NCBI RefSeq assembly: GCF_001941975.2
Contig: NZ_CP146991.1
Coordinates: forward strand, 3,717,001-3,781,000
From: Sporomusa sphaeroides DSM 2875
Lineage (GTDB): Bacteria > Bacillota > Negativicutes > Sporomusales > Sporomusaceae
DNA: 64,000 nucleotides
Direction: 5' to 3'
Under the pieces are notes generated by a model. The model worked only from the letters and a program-made list of their open reading frames with translations. It made no database searches and was not told the DNA's origin. A program made the translations under genes and the position numbers. Positions 54,454 to 63,819 of this stretch are shown piece after piece (the first letter of the stretch is position 1; each line of letters starts with the position of its first letter).

Positions 54454-54517
54454 AAAAAACTTAACATTTTGCTTGCTCTCGGCCATTTTTTATGCTATTC
54501 TATAAAAAACTTAACAT
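54454..54517 (+). promoter_or_regulatory. Direct repeats flanking the alaR-alaT promoter
   Basis: AAAAAACTTAACAT occurs at 54454-54467 and at 54504-54517, exactly 50 bp apart, on either side of the promoter. They may be binding sites of the Lrp-type protein encoded downstream, which often binds phased sites. Coincidence is possible given the AT content. Confidence 0.4.
54473..54501 (+). promoter_or_regulatory. Sigma-70-type promoter of the T-box operon
   Basis: TTGCTC (54473-54478), 17-bp spacer and TATTCT (54496-54501). A transcript start near 54508 would place it just ahead of the T-box leader. Confidence 0.6.
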
Positions 54518-54519
54518 AG

Positions 54520-54747
54520 GAACACGTGATGATAGGGAAAGTAGCAAAACTGTCTTACCCACCAGAGAGCCGGCTAGGGTGAAAACCGGCGGAAGACAAT
54601 TTTGGGAAAGCCACCCTTGAGCTGTGGGCTGAAACTTAGTAAGCTTTACCGTACCTGGCGTTAACAGGATCAAGTGAGCCGTATGGCTAATTTAGGTGGT
54701 ACCGCGGGAACAATAATCTCGTCCTTTTCAAGGACGGGATTTTTTTA
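54520..54747 (+). promoter_or_regulatory. T-box leader, alanine-type specifier (GCC)
   Basis: The conserved T-box sequence AGGTGGTACCGCGG is at 54694-54707. The antiterminator is followed by a terminator hairpin CTCGTCCTT/AAGGACGGG with TTTTTTT (54718-54747). In stem I, GGG pairs with CCC at the base and AAAACTGTCTT with AAGACAATTTT above, enclosing a loop whose 3' side reads GGGAAAGCCA. The triplet before the conserved purine is GCC, an alanine codon. Uncharged tRNA-Ala should therefore switch on the two genes downstream. The specifier was read by hand from the pairing, so it carries some doubt. Confidence 0.9.
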
Positions 54748-54778
54748 TTTCACAAATCATAAATTAGGAGGATTTACT

Positions 54779-55258
54779 GTGAGAGAATTATTGGAGCTTT
54801 TAGAAAAAGACTGTGCCCAGCCGGTGGAACAATTAGCAGCCATCCTCAACCGTTCAAAAGAAGAGGTAGCTTCACAAATTAAACAGCTGGAAGAAGAAAA
54901 AATCATTGTCAAGTACCATCCCATCATCAATTGGGAAAAAGCCGGTGTCGACAAAGTAACCGCCATGATTGAGGTTAAAATCACTCCCCAGCGGGAAGTG
55001 GGCTTTAACGCCATTGCCGAGCGCATCTACCGGTTTCCCGAGGTTACCAGCCTGTATCTCATGTCCGGCGGCTATGACCTCAGTGTAATGGTAGAAGGAA
55101 AATCACTGAAAGAAGTCGCCAAGTTTGTAGCCACCAAATTATCCACCATTGACGGTGTTCTCAGCACCGCCACCCACTTTATGCTCAAACCTTACAAATA
55201 TGCCGGTGTTATTATTGATGACCGTGAAGAAGACCATCGATTGGTGGTGTCACCATGA
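54779..55258 (+). CDS. alaR: Lrp/AsnC family regulator, AlaR-like
   Basis: A 159-residue protein with an N-terminal helix-turn-helix (EQLAAILNRSKEEVASQIKQLEEEKIIVKY) and a C-terminal ligand-binding domain (ERIYRFPEVTSLYLMSGGYDLSVMVEGKS). GTG 54779 follows TAGGAGG and directly succeeds the T-box terminator. The stop overlaps the start of the aminotransferase by four bases (ATGA). Bacillus subtilis has the same pair, alaR (yugG) and alaT (yugH), for alanine synthesis. The alanine specifier supports this naming. Confidence 0.85.
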   Translation: MRELLELLEKDCAQPVEQLAAILNRSKEEVASQIKQLEEEKIIVKYHPIINWEKAGVDKVTAMIEVKITPQREVGFNAIAERIYRFPEVTSLYLMSGGYDLSVMVEGKSLKEVAKFVATKLSTIDGVLSTATHFMLKPYKYAGVIIDDREEDHRLVVSP

Positions 55259-56421
55259 GCTGGGCTGAACGAATCTCGCCTACCGTTAAAGCCATCCCGC
55301 CCTCAGGCATCAGACGGTTCTTTGACATTGCCGCCGAAATGAAAGGCGTCGTTTCCCTGGGTGTCGGCGAGCCTGACTTTGTCACTCCCTGGCATATCAG
55401 AGAAAGCTGCGTCCACGGCCTGCACAAGGGATATACCGCTTACACCTCCAACTATGGCCTGTTGGAGCTTAGAGAAGAAATTACCCGCACTATATATGAT
55501 ACCTATAAGGTTAGCTATGACCCCCGCAAAGAAGCGCTGGTTACTGTCGGCGTCAGCGAAGCGCTTGATTTAGCCATTCGGGCCATCCTCAGCCCGGGGG
55601 ATGAAGTCCTCATTCCTGAACCCTGCTATGTTTCCTACAAGGCTTGTGTCCTGCTGGCCGGCGGCACCCCTGTGCCTGTACCGACAAGCATGGAGCATGA
55701 ATTCCGCGTTACCGTAGAGCAGCTGGAAAAGCTGGTTTCCCCCCGCACCAAAGCCCTCCTGATCGGTTATCCCAACAACCCGACAGGAGCCATTATGCCC
55801 AAACAGGAACTGAGTGCCATTGCCCAATTTGCCAAAAAGCATGACCTAATTGTCATCTCAGACGAAATCTATGCCGACCTGACCTATGAGGGCACCCATA
55901 CCTGTTTTGCCGGTTTGCCTGATATGCGTGACCGCACAATTCTGTTAAACGGCTTTTCCAAAGCCTATGCCATGACCGGCTGGCGCATCGGTTATGCGCT
56001 GTCCAATCCTGATTTTATTGCCGCCATGAACAAAATCCACCAGTATACCATGCTCTGCGCCCCCATCACCGCCCAGCTTGCCGCCGTCGAAGCTCTCCGG
56101 AACGGCAAAATCAATATGGAAAAAATGGTGGCCGAGTATAACTGCCGCCGTCAACTGATGGTCGACGGTCTGCGCAGCCTGGGGTTAAGCTGCTTTGAGC
56201 CCAAAGGCGCCTTCTATATCTTTCCTTCCATCAAAGAAACCGGCTTAGGCTCACTGCAATTTGCCGAAGAGCTCCTAAAAGCGGAAAAAGTCGCCGTAGT
56301 CCCCGGTGATGCCTTTGGTGAAAGCGGTGAAGGCTTTGTCCGCTGCTCCTATGCTTCCTCCATCAGCAACCTGACCACAGCCTTGGAACGAATCGGCCGG
56401 TTTGTGAAGCAGCGGCTGTAA
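55255..56421 (+). CDS. alaT: Aminotransferase class I, AlaT-like alanine transaminase
   Basis: A 388-residue fold-type I PLP enzyme. The N-terminus is VSLGVGEPDFVTPWHI, with YPNNPTGAIM, ISDEIYADLTYEG and the PLP lysine in LNGFSKAYAMTGWRIGYAL. It would convert pyruvate to alanine with an amino donor such as glutamate. The alanine T-box and the AlaR-like partner gene decide the assignment; aspartate or aromatic transaminases have similar motifs. Translational coupling to alaR by ATGA. Confidence 0.85.
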   Translation: MSWAERISPTVKAIPPSGIRRFFDIAAEMKGVVSLGVGEPDFVTPWHIRESCVHGLHKGYTAYTSNYGLLELREEITRTIYDTYKVSYDPRKEALVTVGVSEALDLAIRAILSPGDEVLIPEPCYVSYKACVLLAGGTPVPVPTSMEHEFRVTVEQLEKLVSPRTKALLIGYPNNPTGAIMPKQELSAIAQFAKKHDLIVISDEIYADLTYEGTHTCFAGLPDMRDRTILLNGFSKAYAMTGWRIGYALSNPDFIAAMNKIHQYTMLCAPITAQLAAVEALRNGKINMEKMVAEYNCRRQLMVDGLRSLGLSCFEPKGAFYIFPSIKETGLGSLQFAEELLKAEKVAVVPGDAFGESGEGFVRCSYASSISNLTTALERIGRFVKQRL

Positions 56422-56635
56422 TACTGAGACGAAGAGTACTGATTTTTAACGGAATATTGCCCGGCTTTTCTCCTGCGGAACGCTTTTCCCGGCAATGGCC
56501 GGAGGGTCACGGGAGTTACCAGGGTATGGTAAAATTATAAAGAAAACACGGCTTTGCGCCGAGCCTTTGGCGACAGCACAAGTCGATGCTGCCCTTATCC
56601 TGCTTTTAAGAAAGTTATACTTTCTGTTAGGACTA

Positions 56636-56677
56636 AAAAGGCGAGATTGCAGACATTAGTCTGCAATCTCGCCTTTT
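56636..56677. terminator. Bidirectional terminator between alaT and the P1-family gene
   Basis: A perfect 18-bp inverted repeat (AAAAGGCGAGATTGCAGA) around CATTAG, with A/T tracts on both sides. It ends transcription of alaT and of the P1-family gene coming from the right. The stretch 56422-56635 holds nothing else I recognise. Confidence 0.93.
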
Positions 56678-56683
56678 ATTTGG

Positions 56684-57646
56684 TTACTCACGGCTGATAT
56701 CCTGATAACACCTAAACCCGGCCAGTGCCGTCGCCTGAGTCACCGCGCGCAGCACAGCCTGTTCCACCGCTCTTGCCGCCAGTACGCCGATGGCATTCAT
56801 ATCGGCAGCCACCTGCCCGGTGCCGATGGCAAATATCGTATCACCGTCAAACAGGGTGTGGGCCGGACGAATGGTTCTGGCATAGCCATTGTGCGCCATT
56901 GACGCCACCTTGGTCGCTTGCGCCTTGGTCAGGACGGCATTGGTGACAACCGCACCAATGGTGGTATTGCCGGCAAAACGGCTGCCTGTTTGCTCCGCGT
57001 TGGCCAACATGCCGTCCTCGCAGCGCAAAAAGGCAAACGGTTCTTGTTGAAACGCTCCGGCCACGATACTGCCGTCAGCCGGATTAACCACATCGCCCAG
57101 ACAGTTAACGGCGACAATCGCCCCCACCATCAGCTCACCGGCAGTCAGACAGGCGGCACCGATCCCGCCCTTCATCGCATGCTCCAGGCCAAACACCTTG
57201 CCAACAGTGGCTCCCGCCCCGGCTCCCACCGAGCCTTCACTCAAAGCCTGAGTGCCGGCAGCCAGACAGGCCGCATACCCCATCGCCTTGTCCGGGCGGA
57301 CCAGATAGCTGCCGCAGGTTAGATCAAACAACACCGCACCGGCGACAATCGGCACTTTGGTTACACCGACATCAAAACCAATACCTTGTTCTTCCAGATA
57401 CTGCATAACTCCGGCCGCCGCATCCAGGCCGAAGGCACTGCCGCCTGCCAGCAATACCGCATGCACCTTATCCACATAATTTACCGGGTTTAAGAGGTCG
57501 GTCTCACGGGTACCGGGTGCGCCGCCACGCACATCCACCCCGCCGGTTGCGCCCTCAGGGCAAAGGATGACCGTGCAGCCGGTAGGGGCTGCCAGGTCAT
57601 GGGCATGCCCGATTTTGATGCCAGGAATATCGGTTAGCTTTACCAT
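56684..57646 (-). CDS. P1 (S58) family self-cleaving hydrolase, DmpA/NylC-like
   Basis: A 320-residue protein of the P1 family. It begins LTDIPGIKIGHAHD and has GGAPGTRETDLLNP, LLAGGSAFGLDAAAGVMQYLEE and VNCLGDVVNPADGS. N227-T228 in AGNTTIGAVVTNAVL matches the Asn-Thr self-cleavage site that frees the catalytic Thr in NylC-type enzymes. Known members cut N-terminal amino acids or small cyclic and linear amides. It follows an NCS2 permease after four bases, so the substrate may be a product of an imported nucleobase, or the gene may serve peptides. Function is inferred. Confidence 0.88.
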   Translation of the reverse strand: MVKLTDIPGIKIGHAHDLAAPTGCTVILCPEGATGGVDVRGGAPGTRETDLLNPVNYVDKVHAVLLAGGSAFGLDAAAGVMQYLEEQGIGFDVGVTKVPIVAGAVLFDLTCGSYLVRPDKAMGYAACLAAGTQALSEGSVGAGAGATVGKVFGLEHAMKGGIGAACLTAGELMVGAIVAVNCLGDVVNPADGSIVAGAFQQEPFAFLRCEDGMLANAEQTGSRFAGNTTIGAVVTNAVLTKAQATKVASMAHNGYARTIRPAHTLFDGDTIFAIGTGQVAADMNAIGVLAARAVEQAVLRAVTQATALAGFRCYQDISRE

Positions 57647-57650
57647 GCTG

Positions 57651-58958
57651 TTACCGCCTTTGCTTTGCTTTACTACCCGTCTGGGCGTATATCACATGTT
57701 CCAGTAAAAGAGCCGCCGTAATGCCGACAACAAAGCCGTTGGTGACCAGCGGCCTGACAACTGCGGGAATAGCGGTGGTCACCTGGGCGGGCAAAAAAGC
57801 CGCCAGGGTGCCAAGCATCAGCGACAAGCCTACAATCATACCGGTCTCAAACCCTGACGTCTCCAAATCTTTGCCCAATACCAGCATCCCTGCCGCAACC
57901 TGCGAACACATAATGAAACATAAGAGACTGCCGATTACAACCGGCGGCACATAAGAGAAAACACTGATAATGGCCGGTATAAAAGCGACAATAATGAGCG
58001 CGCCCGCAGCCACCGCCAGAGGGAAACGGGAAGCGCAGCCGGTAGCAAGCATAATGCCGCTGCTGAGCGAATAGTTAACCGGACCAATAACTCCCAGTAA
58101 GCCGGCAAGCGCATTTCCCAGCCCGGTCACAAACAAGCCGTCATTACTGCGTTTGGCAGCATCAGTAACCCCCAGTAAGCCGGCAATACTTTGAATTGAG
58201 CCCAGGTCATTGGCTGTCAGTGCCAAAAAACAAAAGAGAAAAGAGATAAAAACCACAGAGTCAAATTGAAAACCGGCAACAGCCAACTGCCAGCCACCGG
58301 CCGCTGCCGGCGTCGGCGCTGTCTGCGGCCAGGCACCGGCAACCAGGGTGTAATACGCCAGGCTGCCAACCAGCAGCGCCCAGGCTACCAAAGTCGATTT
58401 TAAGATATCAGGCAATAGTCGCTGACCTAACAACAGCAGCAGAATCATAATCATGGCAAAGGCCAGCTGGGTAAATGGGTTATCCGACCCTGCCGTAATT
58501 AGATTAAGAATTGTCGGCAGCAGGGTAAAAGCAATCAGCAGCAACACAATCCCGACAATCCGCACCGTAAACAACCGGCTTAGGCGATGCAGCAGCTTAA
58601 ACCAGCTCAAGCCGGCCAATACCAAGCCACATAACGCCATAGAGAAATAAGCCGCTCCACCGGTGGTGGCCTGGGTTGCCACAATGCCGCTCAACAGCAC
58701 GGCAGCCGGACCCACAATCAGCGGCAGCCGGTGTCCTCGCAGCACTTGCACCAGCATAATCAGGCCTGTGAGAAAAAATAGTTTTTGCAGATACCGTAGC
58801 TGCCCGGCAGCGGAATCACCGTCAGCAATGCCGCCTGCAATGGCCCCAAGGATAATAATGCAGGGAACCGTGACCAAAAACCACTGCAAGCCATACACAG
58901 CCGTTTCGGCAGGTGGCAGATGGTCATCCAGCAGATACTTAAATTTTACAGTTTCCAA
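57651..58958 (-). CDS. NCS2-like nucleobase permease
   Basis: A 435-residue membrane protein with about 12-14 helices. Features include PLIVGPAAVLLSGIVATQ, LTANDLGSIQSIAGLLGV, the GLGNALAGLLGVIGPVNYSLSSGIMLATGC segment and SLLCFIMCSQVAAGMLVLG. It belongs to the nucleobase:cation symporter-2 superfamily but is clearly a separate lineage from the permease at 39931-41283. Substrate unknown, probably a purine, pyrimidine or similar ring. It leads a two-gene unit with the P1-family hydrolase. Confidence 0.85.
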   Translation of the reverse strand: METVKFKYLLDDHLPPAETAVYGLQWFLVTVPCIIILGAIAGGIADGDSAAGQLRYLQKLFFLTGLIMLVQVLRGHRLPLIVGPAAVLLSGIVATQATTGGAAYFSMALCGLVLAGLSWFKLLHRLSRLFTVRIVGIVLLLIAFTLLPTILNLITAGSDNPFTQLAFAMIMILLLLLGQRLLPDILKSTLVAWALLVGSLAYYTLVAGAWPQTAPTPAAAGGWQLAVAGFQFDSVVFISFLFCFLALTANDLGSIQSIAGLLGVTDAAKRSNDGLFVTGLGNALAGLLGVIGPVNYSLSSGIMLATGCASRFPLAVAAGALIIVAFIPAIISVFSYVPPVVIGSLLCFIMCSQVAAGMLVLGKDLETSGFETGMIVGLSLMLGTLAAFLPAQVTTAIPAVVRPLVTNGFVVGITAALLLEHVIYAQTGSKAKQRR

Positions 58959-59091
58959 GGTTATCCTCCCCGTCTATGTTTCCCGGTTTGTTTGTTATTA
59001 TCTTCTCCATTTGTTAACATTTCCCTGCTCTGCCTGCTTTCACCGTTTGCATAGCGGCCGCCTGTGCCGGGCTTTGTATTGAAAGAAAAGA

Positions 59092-59121
59092 ATCCGGAAC
59101 CTTAAGCGCAAGGTTCCGGAT
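59092..59121 (-). terminator. Terminator of the hydrogenase-like chemoreceptor gene
   Basis: ATCCGGAACCTT and complement (12-bp perfect arms) with a 6-base loop, followed on the minus strand by TTCTTTTCTTTC. It lies 18 bases past the stop. Confidence 0.88.
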
Positions 59122-59138
59122 GCCGGCTCTCAATCCAT

Positions 59139-61037
59139 TTATCTCAGCATTGCCGTTGTTGCGGCAATCTCCTGGCATTTGGCAGTTACCTGCTGCACAG
59201 TTGCTGAGATATTGGTAATTTCATTATTGACGGTTTCCATCTTCTGTTCCAAATCATCGGAAATACTGATGATTTTAGCCACCTGCTGCCTGATATCGCC
59301 TTCACTGCTTTTAGTCGAGGTAACCACCGTTTTGGTTCTGTCCGCCAGTACGCCAACCTCGTTAGCCACAACGGCAAAGCCTTTGCCCTGCTCACCAGCC
59401 CGCGCCGCTTCAATTCTGGCATTCAGCGACAAAAGATTAGTCTGACCGGCGATACCCACAATTTCGTCTGATGCTTGAGTGAATTCAGTCAGTTTGGTTT
59501 CCACTTCATAGACACTGTCTCTCAGCTCGGTGGCTGTTTTGAAGATATAATGCACTTCCCCGCTGATGTTCTCAATACTCTTGGCATTTTCACTGCTGCC
59601 CAGCGAAACTTCATTGATGGCGTCAAGGATATCCTTTACCCGCTCACGGAGTTCCTGACCGGAACGTTCACGCTCTTCCGCCAGGGTCTTGGTCTTAACC
59701 AGCATGTCCTGAACTTCCTCGGTGCTCTTCGCCAGCAGTTTTTTCTCGATTTCCACTTCTTTGCGGTTAAAGTCAATACAGTTTTCCACATGATTGATGC
59801 CTTGCTCCACAGCGGCGGCAAAATCACGGCAATTGCCAAAGCCGCAGGCATAGCAGTTGACACTGCGTGAGGCCTCGTCCGGTTTATGCAGTTTGGCAAA
59901 AACAGGCTCCAGCGCCTGCGCATTTGCCGCAGCCGTGGCAACCGACTTATTCTCATACCGGCGGACAAAATCCGTTAGCCGCAGCTCTTTGTCAAACTGC
60001 TCAAATAAAGCGTAGGCTTTCTTAAACAGCTTATGTTTGCTCTGCTCTTTTATCTTGGCTTGTTTAAGCTCATTCATTTTATAGTCGATATCATCAATAG
60101 CAATAGCCTTATTGGTGCCTGTGCCAATATTACAGCCGCACAGGCAGTTAAGCACATCGACAAGCAGCGGGACAGGCTTACCCTGCCGGTTGCGCCGGGC
60201 ATATTCATCCAAATAATGATACACATGCCCCGGCCCTTCAATTTGCCGTATCCAGGCATCCTTGACATGGAATTCAACATTTTCCCTGAGACCGCCCGGC
60301 CGGCTGAAGGTCAAGCCCAAACCACAGCCTGCGTCTTCAAAGTCGGCTTCCTGATAATTAGCCAGGTTAATTCCGTTTTTCTCCAGATACTGCTCCAGTT
60401 TGGCATAAGTTACATTATAATGCACTAAGCCGTTGGTGTTTTTTTCATGAATCTCATCAATTTTACCGATACAGGGTGATAAAAATGCCAGCTTGTCTTG
60501 GACATTCTTATATTGTTTCAAGTAAACAGCCGTACACATCATGGGACTGTGAATGGGCGCCAGACTGTTTATAAGTTCAGGCCGGAATTTCTGGACATAG
60601 TTGACAATTGCCGGACAGGGCTGGGCAATCACCGAACGCAGCTGTTGTTCTCTGATGGCTTTCAGATAGGCCCAGGTGGTAATGTCGGCGCCAAAGGATA
60701 CATCATAAATCACCTTGACCCCCAAGGATTTAAGATACCCAAACAAGCGTTTATAATTGCCAAAATTAAAACGCACAGCCGGTGCGGCAATGACCGAGAT
60801 GCTTGTCCCTTGCTTGAGCTCGGCAAAAAAGCGCTCCGTATCGTCGGTAAAATCCCTGGCCTTATGATCACACACATCCAGGCATTCCCCACAGTGAATA
60901 CAGCGTTCCTGATCCACCCTGACCTTGTTTTCCCCATTAAGTTCATAAGCGATATTGGCTTTTGTCGGACATTTGGCTATACACTTGTTGCAGCCGGCAC
61001 ACAGTTCTTCCCTGGTTAATAAAATGTCTTTACTCAA
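59139..61037 (-). CDS. Soluble hydrogenase-like iron-sulfur sensor fused to a chemoreceptor signalling domain
   Basis: A 632-residue protein with no membrane helix. Two 4Fe-4S ferredoxin motifs (C13/16/19/23 and C46/49/52/56) are followed by an [FeFe]-hydrogenase C-terminal-like domain ([36 protein letters not shown]). A four-cysteine Fe-S motif ([12 protein letters not shown]...ENC) and a coiled coil follow. It ends with the chemoreceptor tip [37 protein letters not shown]. The cluster-ligand cysteines appear kept, but proline stands where active enzymes have the proton-transfer cysteine (TSCCP to QPCP). It likely senses hydrogen or redox state. TTG 61037 follows CAGGTGA; the longer start is weaker. 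Confidence 0.88.
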   Translation of the reverse strand: MSKDILLTREELCAGCNKCIAKCPTKANIAYELNGENKVRVDQERCIHCGECLDVCDHKARDFTDDTERFFAELKQGTSISVIAAPAVRFNFGNYKRLFGYLKSLGVKVIYDVSFGADITTWAYLKAIREQQLRSVIAQPCPAIVNYVQKFRPELINSLAPIHSPMMCTAVYLKQYKNVQDKLAFLSPCIGKIDEIHEKNTNGLVHYNVTYAKLEQYLEKNGINLANYQEADFEDAGCGLGLTFSRPGGLRENVEFHVKDAWIRQIEGPGHVYHYLDEYARRNRQGKPVPLLVDVLNCLCGCNIGTGTNKAIAIDDIDYKMNELKQAKIKEQSKHKLFKKAYALFEQFDKELRLTDFVRRYENKSVATAAANAQALEPVFAKLHKPDEASRSVNCYACGFGNCRDFAAAVEQGINHVENCIDFNRKEVEIEKKLLAKSTEEVQDMLVKTKTLAEERERSGQELRERVKDILDAINEVSLGSSENAKSIENISGEVHYIFKTATELRDSVYEVETKLTEFTQASDEIVGIAGQTNLLSLNARIEAARAGEQGKGFAVVANEVGVLADRTKTVVTSTKSSEGDIRQQVAKIISISDDLEQKMETVNNEITNISATVQQVTAKCQEIAATTAMLR

Positions 61038-61251
61038 AACAATCACCTGCGAGTACGTTATTTTTATCACTATTGCACTGTTATTATATTACAGCAAGAT
61101 TCGTAAGTCAAAGTATACATTTCTGCAAATTGCGACAATTCTTATTTTTTAGTTACCTCAAGATTGACTGATATACAATTTCTATATTTCGCCAATTTTC
61201 TCAAGGATTCTGACGAATGACCGCGAATAGAAGCATATTGAGGTGTTATGA

Positions 61252-63819
61252 ATGACAGATATAGTAATTGCACTCCTGCAATTATTAGAGAATATCGGCG
61301 CTATGGCGGCCATCCTTTTGCTGTTTTTACATTGGTTTCCTCTGGCAATTTACCGTACAACCACCAGAATCAATTTTCCCGGGCTGCTCCTTTTTTCGCT
61401 GCTGGCCCTTATTGCCGCCATCCCTCTATTGGCGAAAGAAAGCTTTGGCGCAAACCTCAGCATGGTTGCTGTCTTGCTGACAGCTGTGCATGTCGGGCTA
61501 ATTGAAGCCGCGCTGGTCGGCCTAACCACCACTGCCATTTTCCTGGCCATTGGCAGTGTCGACTGGGTTCCCTGGGCAATGGGCTCGCCCTTTTGCGGAC
61601 TCATTACAGCCTGTATGCTCAAACGCTTCGGCAACCGGCTTACCTGCCGGAAGCTGGGACAGGCAGCCCTGTTTGCCTGCCTGTGTTCACTGGCCTATGT
61701 ATATCTTTCTTTTCCGGCAATAAACGGCGGCACAGTCCTGAATTCCTGGGGCTATATTTTTCTGTTCATAATTATCGGCCATATCGCCGGCACAATACTA
61801 TTGCACCGGCTGATTATCTATCTGCAAAGCCATCAAAGCTTTACTGAATTGCTGGCCGAAGCCGAAGTCAAATACCGCAGTTTAGTGGAAAGCTCACTGA
61901 CAGGTATTTATGTTATTCAAGGCAGCAAACTGGTATATGTCAGCCAGGGCTTTACTGCTATCACCGGGTACTCCCGCGCGCAGCTGCTGGCCATCACCAA
62001 CGTATATGACTATATCCACCCGGATGACAGGGCGTCAGTGCATAAAATTATCCACCAAAAACTAACCAATCAGACGGCGCCTGTCACCTATGAGCTCAGA
62101 TTATTGTCACAGGCAGGCGGCCTCCGCTATGTAAAGGTCCAGAGCAGTTACTTTGAAATCGGCGGCAAGCCGGCCATCATTGGCACAATGACCGACATCA
62201 ACGAATGCAAGCAGGCTCAGCAGGCATTGTGTGAAAGCCAGGAGTTATTCCGCTACCTGGCCAACCATATCCCCTTCATGGTGTGGATGGAGGACCGGGA
62301 AAGCCGCTGCGTGTTTGTCAATAAACAGTGGCAGGAATATACCGGCCTGACCTGGGAAGAAGGCAGCGATATCTCCTGGGACTGCCGCCTTCATCCCCAG
62401 GAGAAGCACCCCGACAAACCGCTTAACCGGGAAAAATTTGACTATGAATGCCGGATGCTGCGCCATGACGGCGAATACCGCTGGGTTCAGCTTATCGGTA
62501 TCCCCCGGCAGACCCCGGATGGCTCCTTTGCCGGGTATATTGGCTGCTGCCTGGATATTCACGACAGCAAGGAAGCCGATAAGGCATTGCAGCGCTCCTA
62601 CCGGCGGCTGGAAAAAAACATCGAAGAGCAAACCCGCCAGTTGGCTAATGCAAATGCTACACTGGCTCAGGAAATATTTACGAGAAGAGCTGTGGAAAAG
62701 CGTTACCGTCAATTGTTTGACAGTGTGCAGGATTCCATTTTTGTTTGGAAAATCACTCCCCAGGGCCTGCCCGGACGAATTATCGAAGTAAATGATATTG
62801 CCTGCCGCCGGCTGGGCTATAGCCGCGATGAACTCTTATCCTTGTCGATGCTGGATACCATGTCAGGCCAGGGAAAGGCTGCTGCCACCTCACACATGGA
62901 GAAATTACTGACCTCACGGCAGGCTATTTTTGAATTTGATCATTTAACCAAGGACCAAAGACCCATCCCCTCGGAGGTGAATGCGCACATATTTGCCCTT
63001 AACGAGGAGCTTGTCGGGCTCTGCATTTCCCGCGACATCTCTGACCGGAAAGAGGCTGAGGCTGAACTCTCGGCTGCCAGAAACAGAATCAGCCGGACCG
63101 AAAAACTGGCCTTTTTAGGCAATATGGCGGCAGGCATTGCCCATGAAATTAATCAGCCGCTCAATTCCATCAAAGTAACTGCCGACAGTATCTTAATGTG
63201 GTACAAGGAAGGGCAGACCTACCAGGTGGAAGAGTTCCTGGAAGATGTGCAGACCATCTCCGAACAGTCGGCCAGAATCGCCAATATCATCAATTATATC
63301 CGCGACCTCATCCGCACCAGCCAGCAAAGCACCAATCAAAGTTTCAGCCTCACCGGCGCCATCACCAATGCAGTCAAAATGACCTTTTCCCAAGCAGGCG
63401 CGGCCGATATATCCCTGACGCTGAAGCTTGCCGAAGATCCGCTGGAAATGTACGGCTCACTGGCACATATGGAGCATGTTTTTCTCAATCTGATAAGTAA
63501 TGCCATCGACGCCCTGACCGGTTTAGAGCAACCGGTAAAAGAGATTGAAATCGAAACACTGCTGCACGATAAAATCATTGTGCAGATTTCCGATAATGGC
63601 ACAGGCATTACTGAAGAACTGCGCAAAAGAATATTCACCCCGTTTTTTTCAACCAAAAACAATGGAATGGGGCTGGGACTGGCTATTGTCAAATCGGTGG
63701 TTACCTCTCACGGCGGCCAGATAACCATTATGAATAATGAGCGCGGCGGGGCCACCTTCCGGCTGGCCTTTCCCCTGATTGAAGCATCGGATAACCTAAA
63801 AGAGGAGGATGCCTGTTGA
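61252..63819 (+). CDS. Membrane-bound PAS sensor histidine kinase
   Basis: An 855-residue kinase. The first about 190 residues hold several membrane helices resembling the 5TM-LYT type of sensor. Three PAS domains follow (ESSLTGIYVIQGSKLVYVSQG; LANHIPFMVWMEDRESRCVFV; LFDSVQDSIFVWKI), with a coiled coil before the third. The phosphoacceptor is H631 in AAGIAHEINQPLNSIK. The ATP domain has LISNAIDAL, ISDNGTGITEEL and STKNNGMGLGLAIVKS. The HEINQPL form belongs to the NtrB/DctB-like kinases that often act with sigma-54 response regulators. The stop overlaps the response-regulator start. The signal is unknown. Confidence 0.92.
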   Translation: MTDIVIALLQLLENIGAMAAILLLFLHWFPLAIYRTTTRINFPGLLLFSLLALIAAIPLLAKESFGANLSMVAVLLTAVHVGLIEAALVGLTTTAIFLAIGSVDWVPWAMGSPFCGLITACMLKRFGNRLTCRKLGQAALFACLCSLAYVYLSFPAINGGTVLNSWGYIFLFIIIGHIAGTILLHRLIIYLQSHQSFTELLAEAEVKYRSLVESSLTGIYVIQGSKLVYVSQGFTAITGYSRAQLLAITNVYDYIHPDDRASVHKIIHQKLTNQTAPVTYELRLLSQAGGLRYVKVQSSYFEIGGKPAIIGTMTDINECKQAQQALCESQELFRYLANHIPFMVWMEDRESRCVFVNKQWQEYTGLTWEEGSDISWDCRLHPQEKHPDKPLNREKFDYECRMLRHDGEYRWVQLIGIPRQTPDGSFAGYIGCCLDIHDSKEADKALQRSYRRLEKNIEEQTRQLANANATLAQEIFTRRAVEKRYRQLFDSVQDSIFVWKITPQGLPGRIIEVNDIACRRLGYSRDELLSLSMLDTMSGQGKAAATSHMEKLLTSRQAIFEFDHLTKDQRPIPSEVNAHIFALNEELVGLCISRDISDRKEAEAELSAARNRISRTEKLAFLGNMAAGIAHEINQPLNSIKVTADSILMWYKEGQTYQVEEFLEDVQTISEQSARIANIINYIRDLIRTSQQSTNQSFSLTGAITNAVKMTFSQAGAADISLTLKLAEDPLEMYGSLAHMEHVFLNLISNAIDALTGLEQPVKEIEIETLLHDKIIVQISDNGTGITEELRKRIFTPFFSTKNNGMGLGLAIVKSVVTSHGGQITIMNNERGGATFRLAFPLIEASDNLKEEDAC

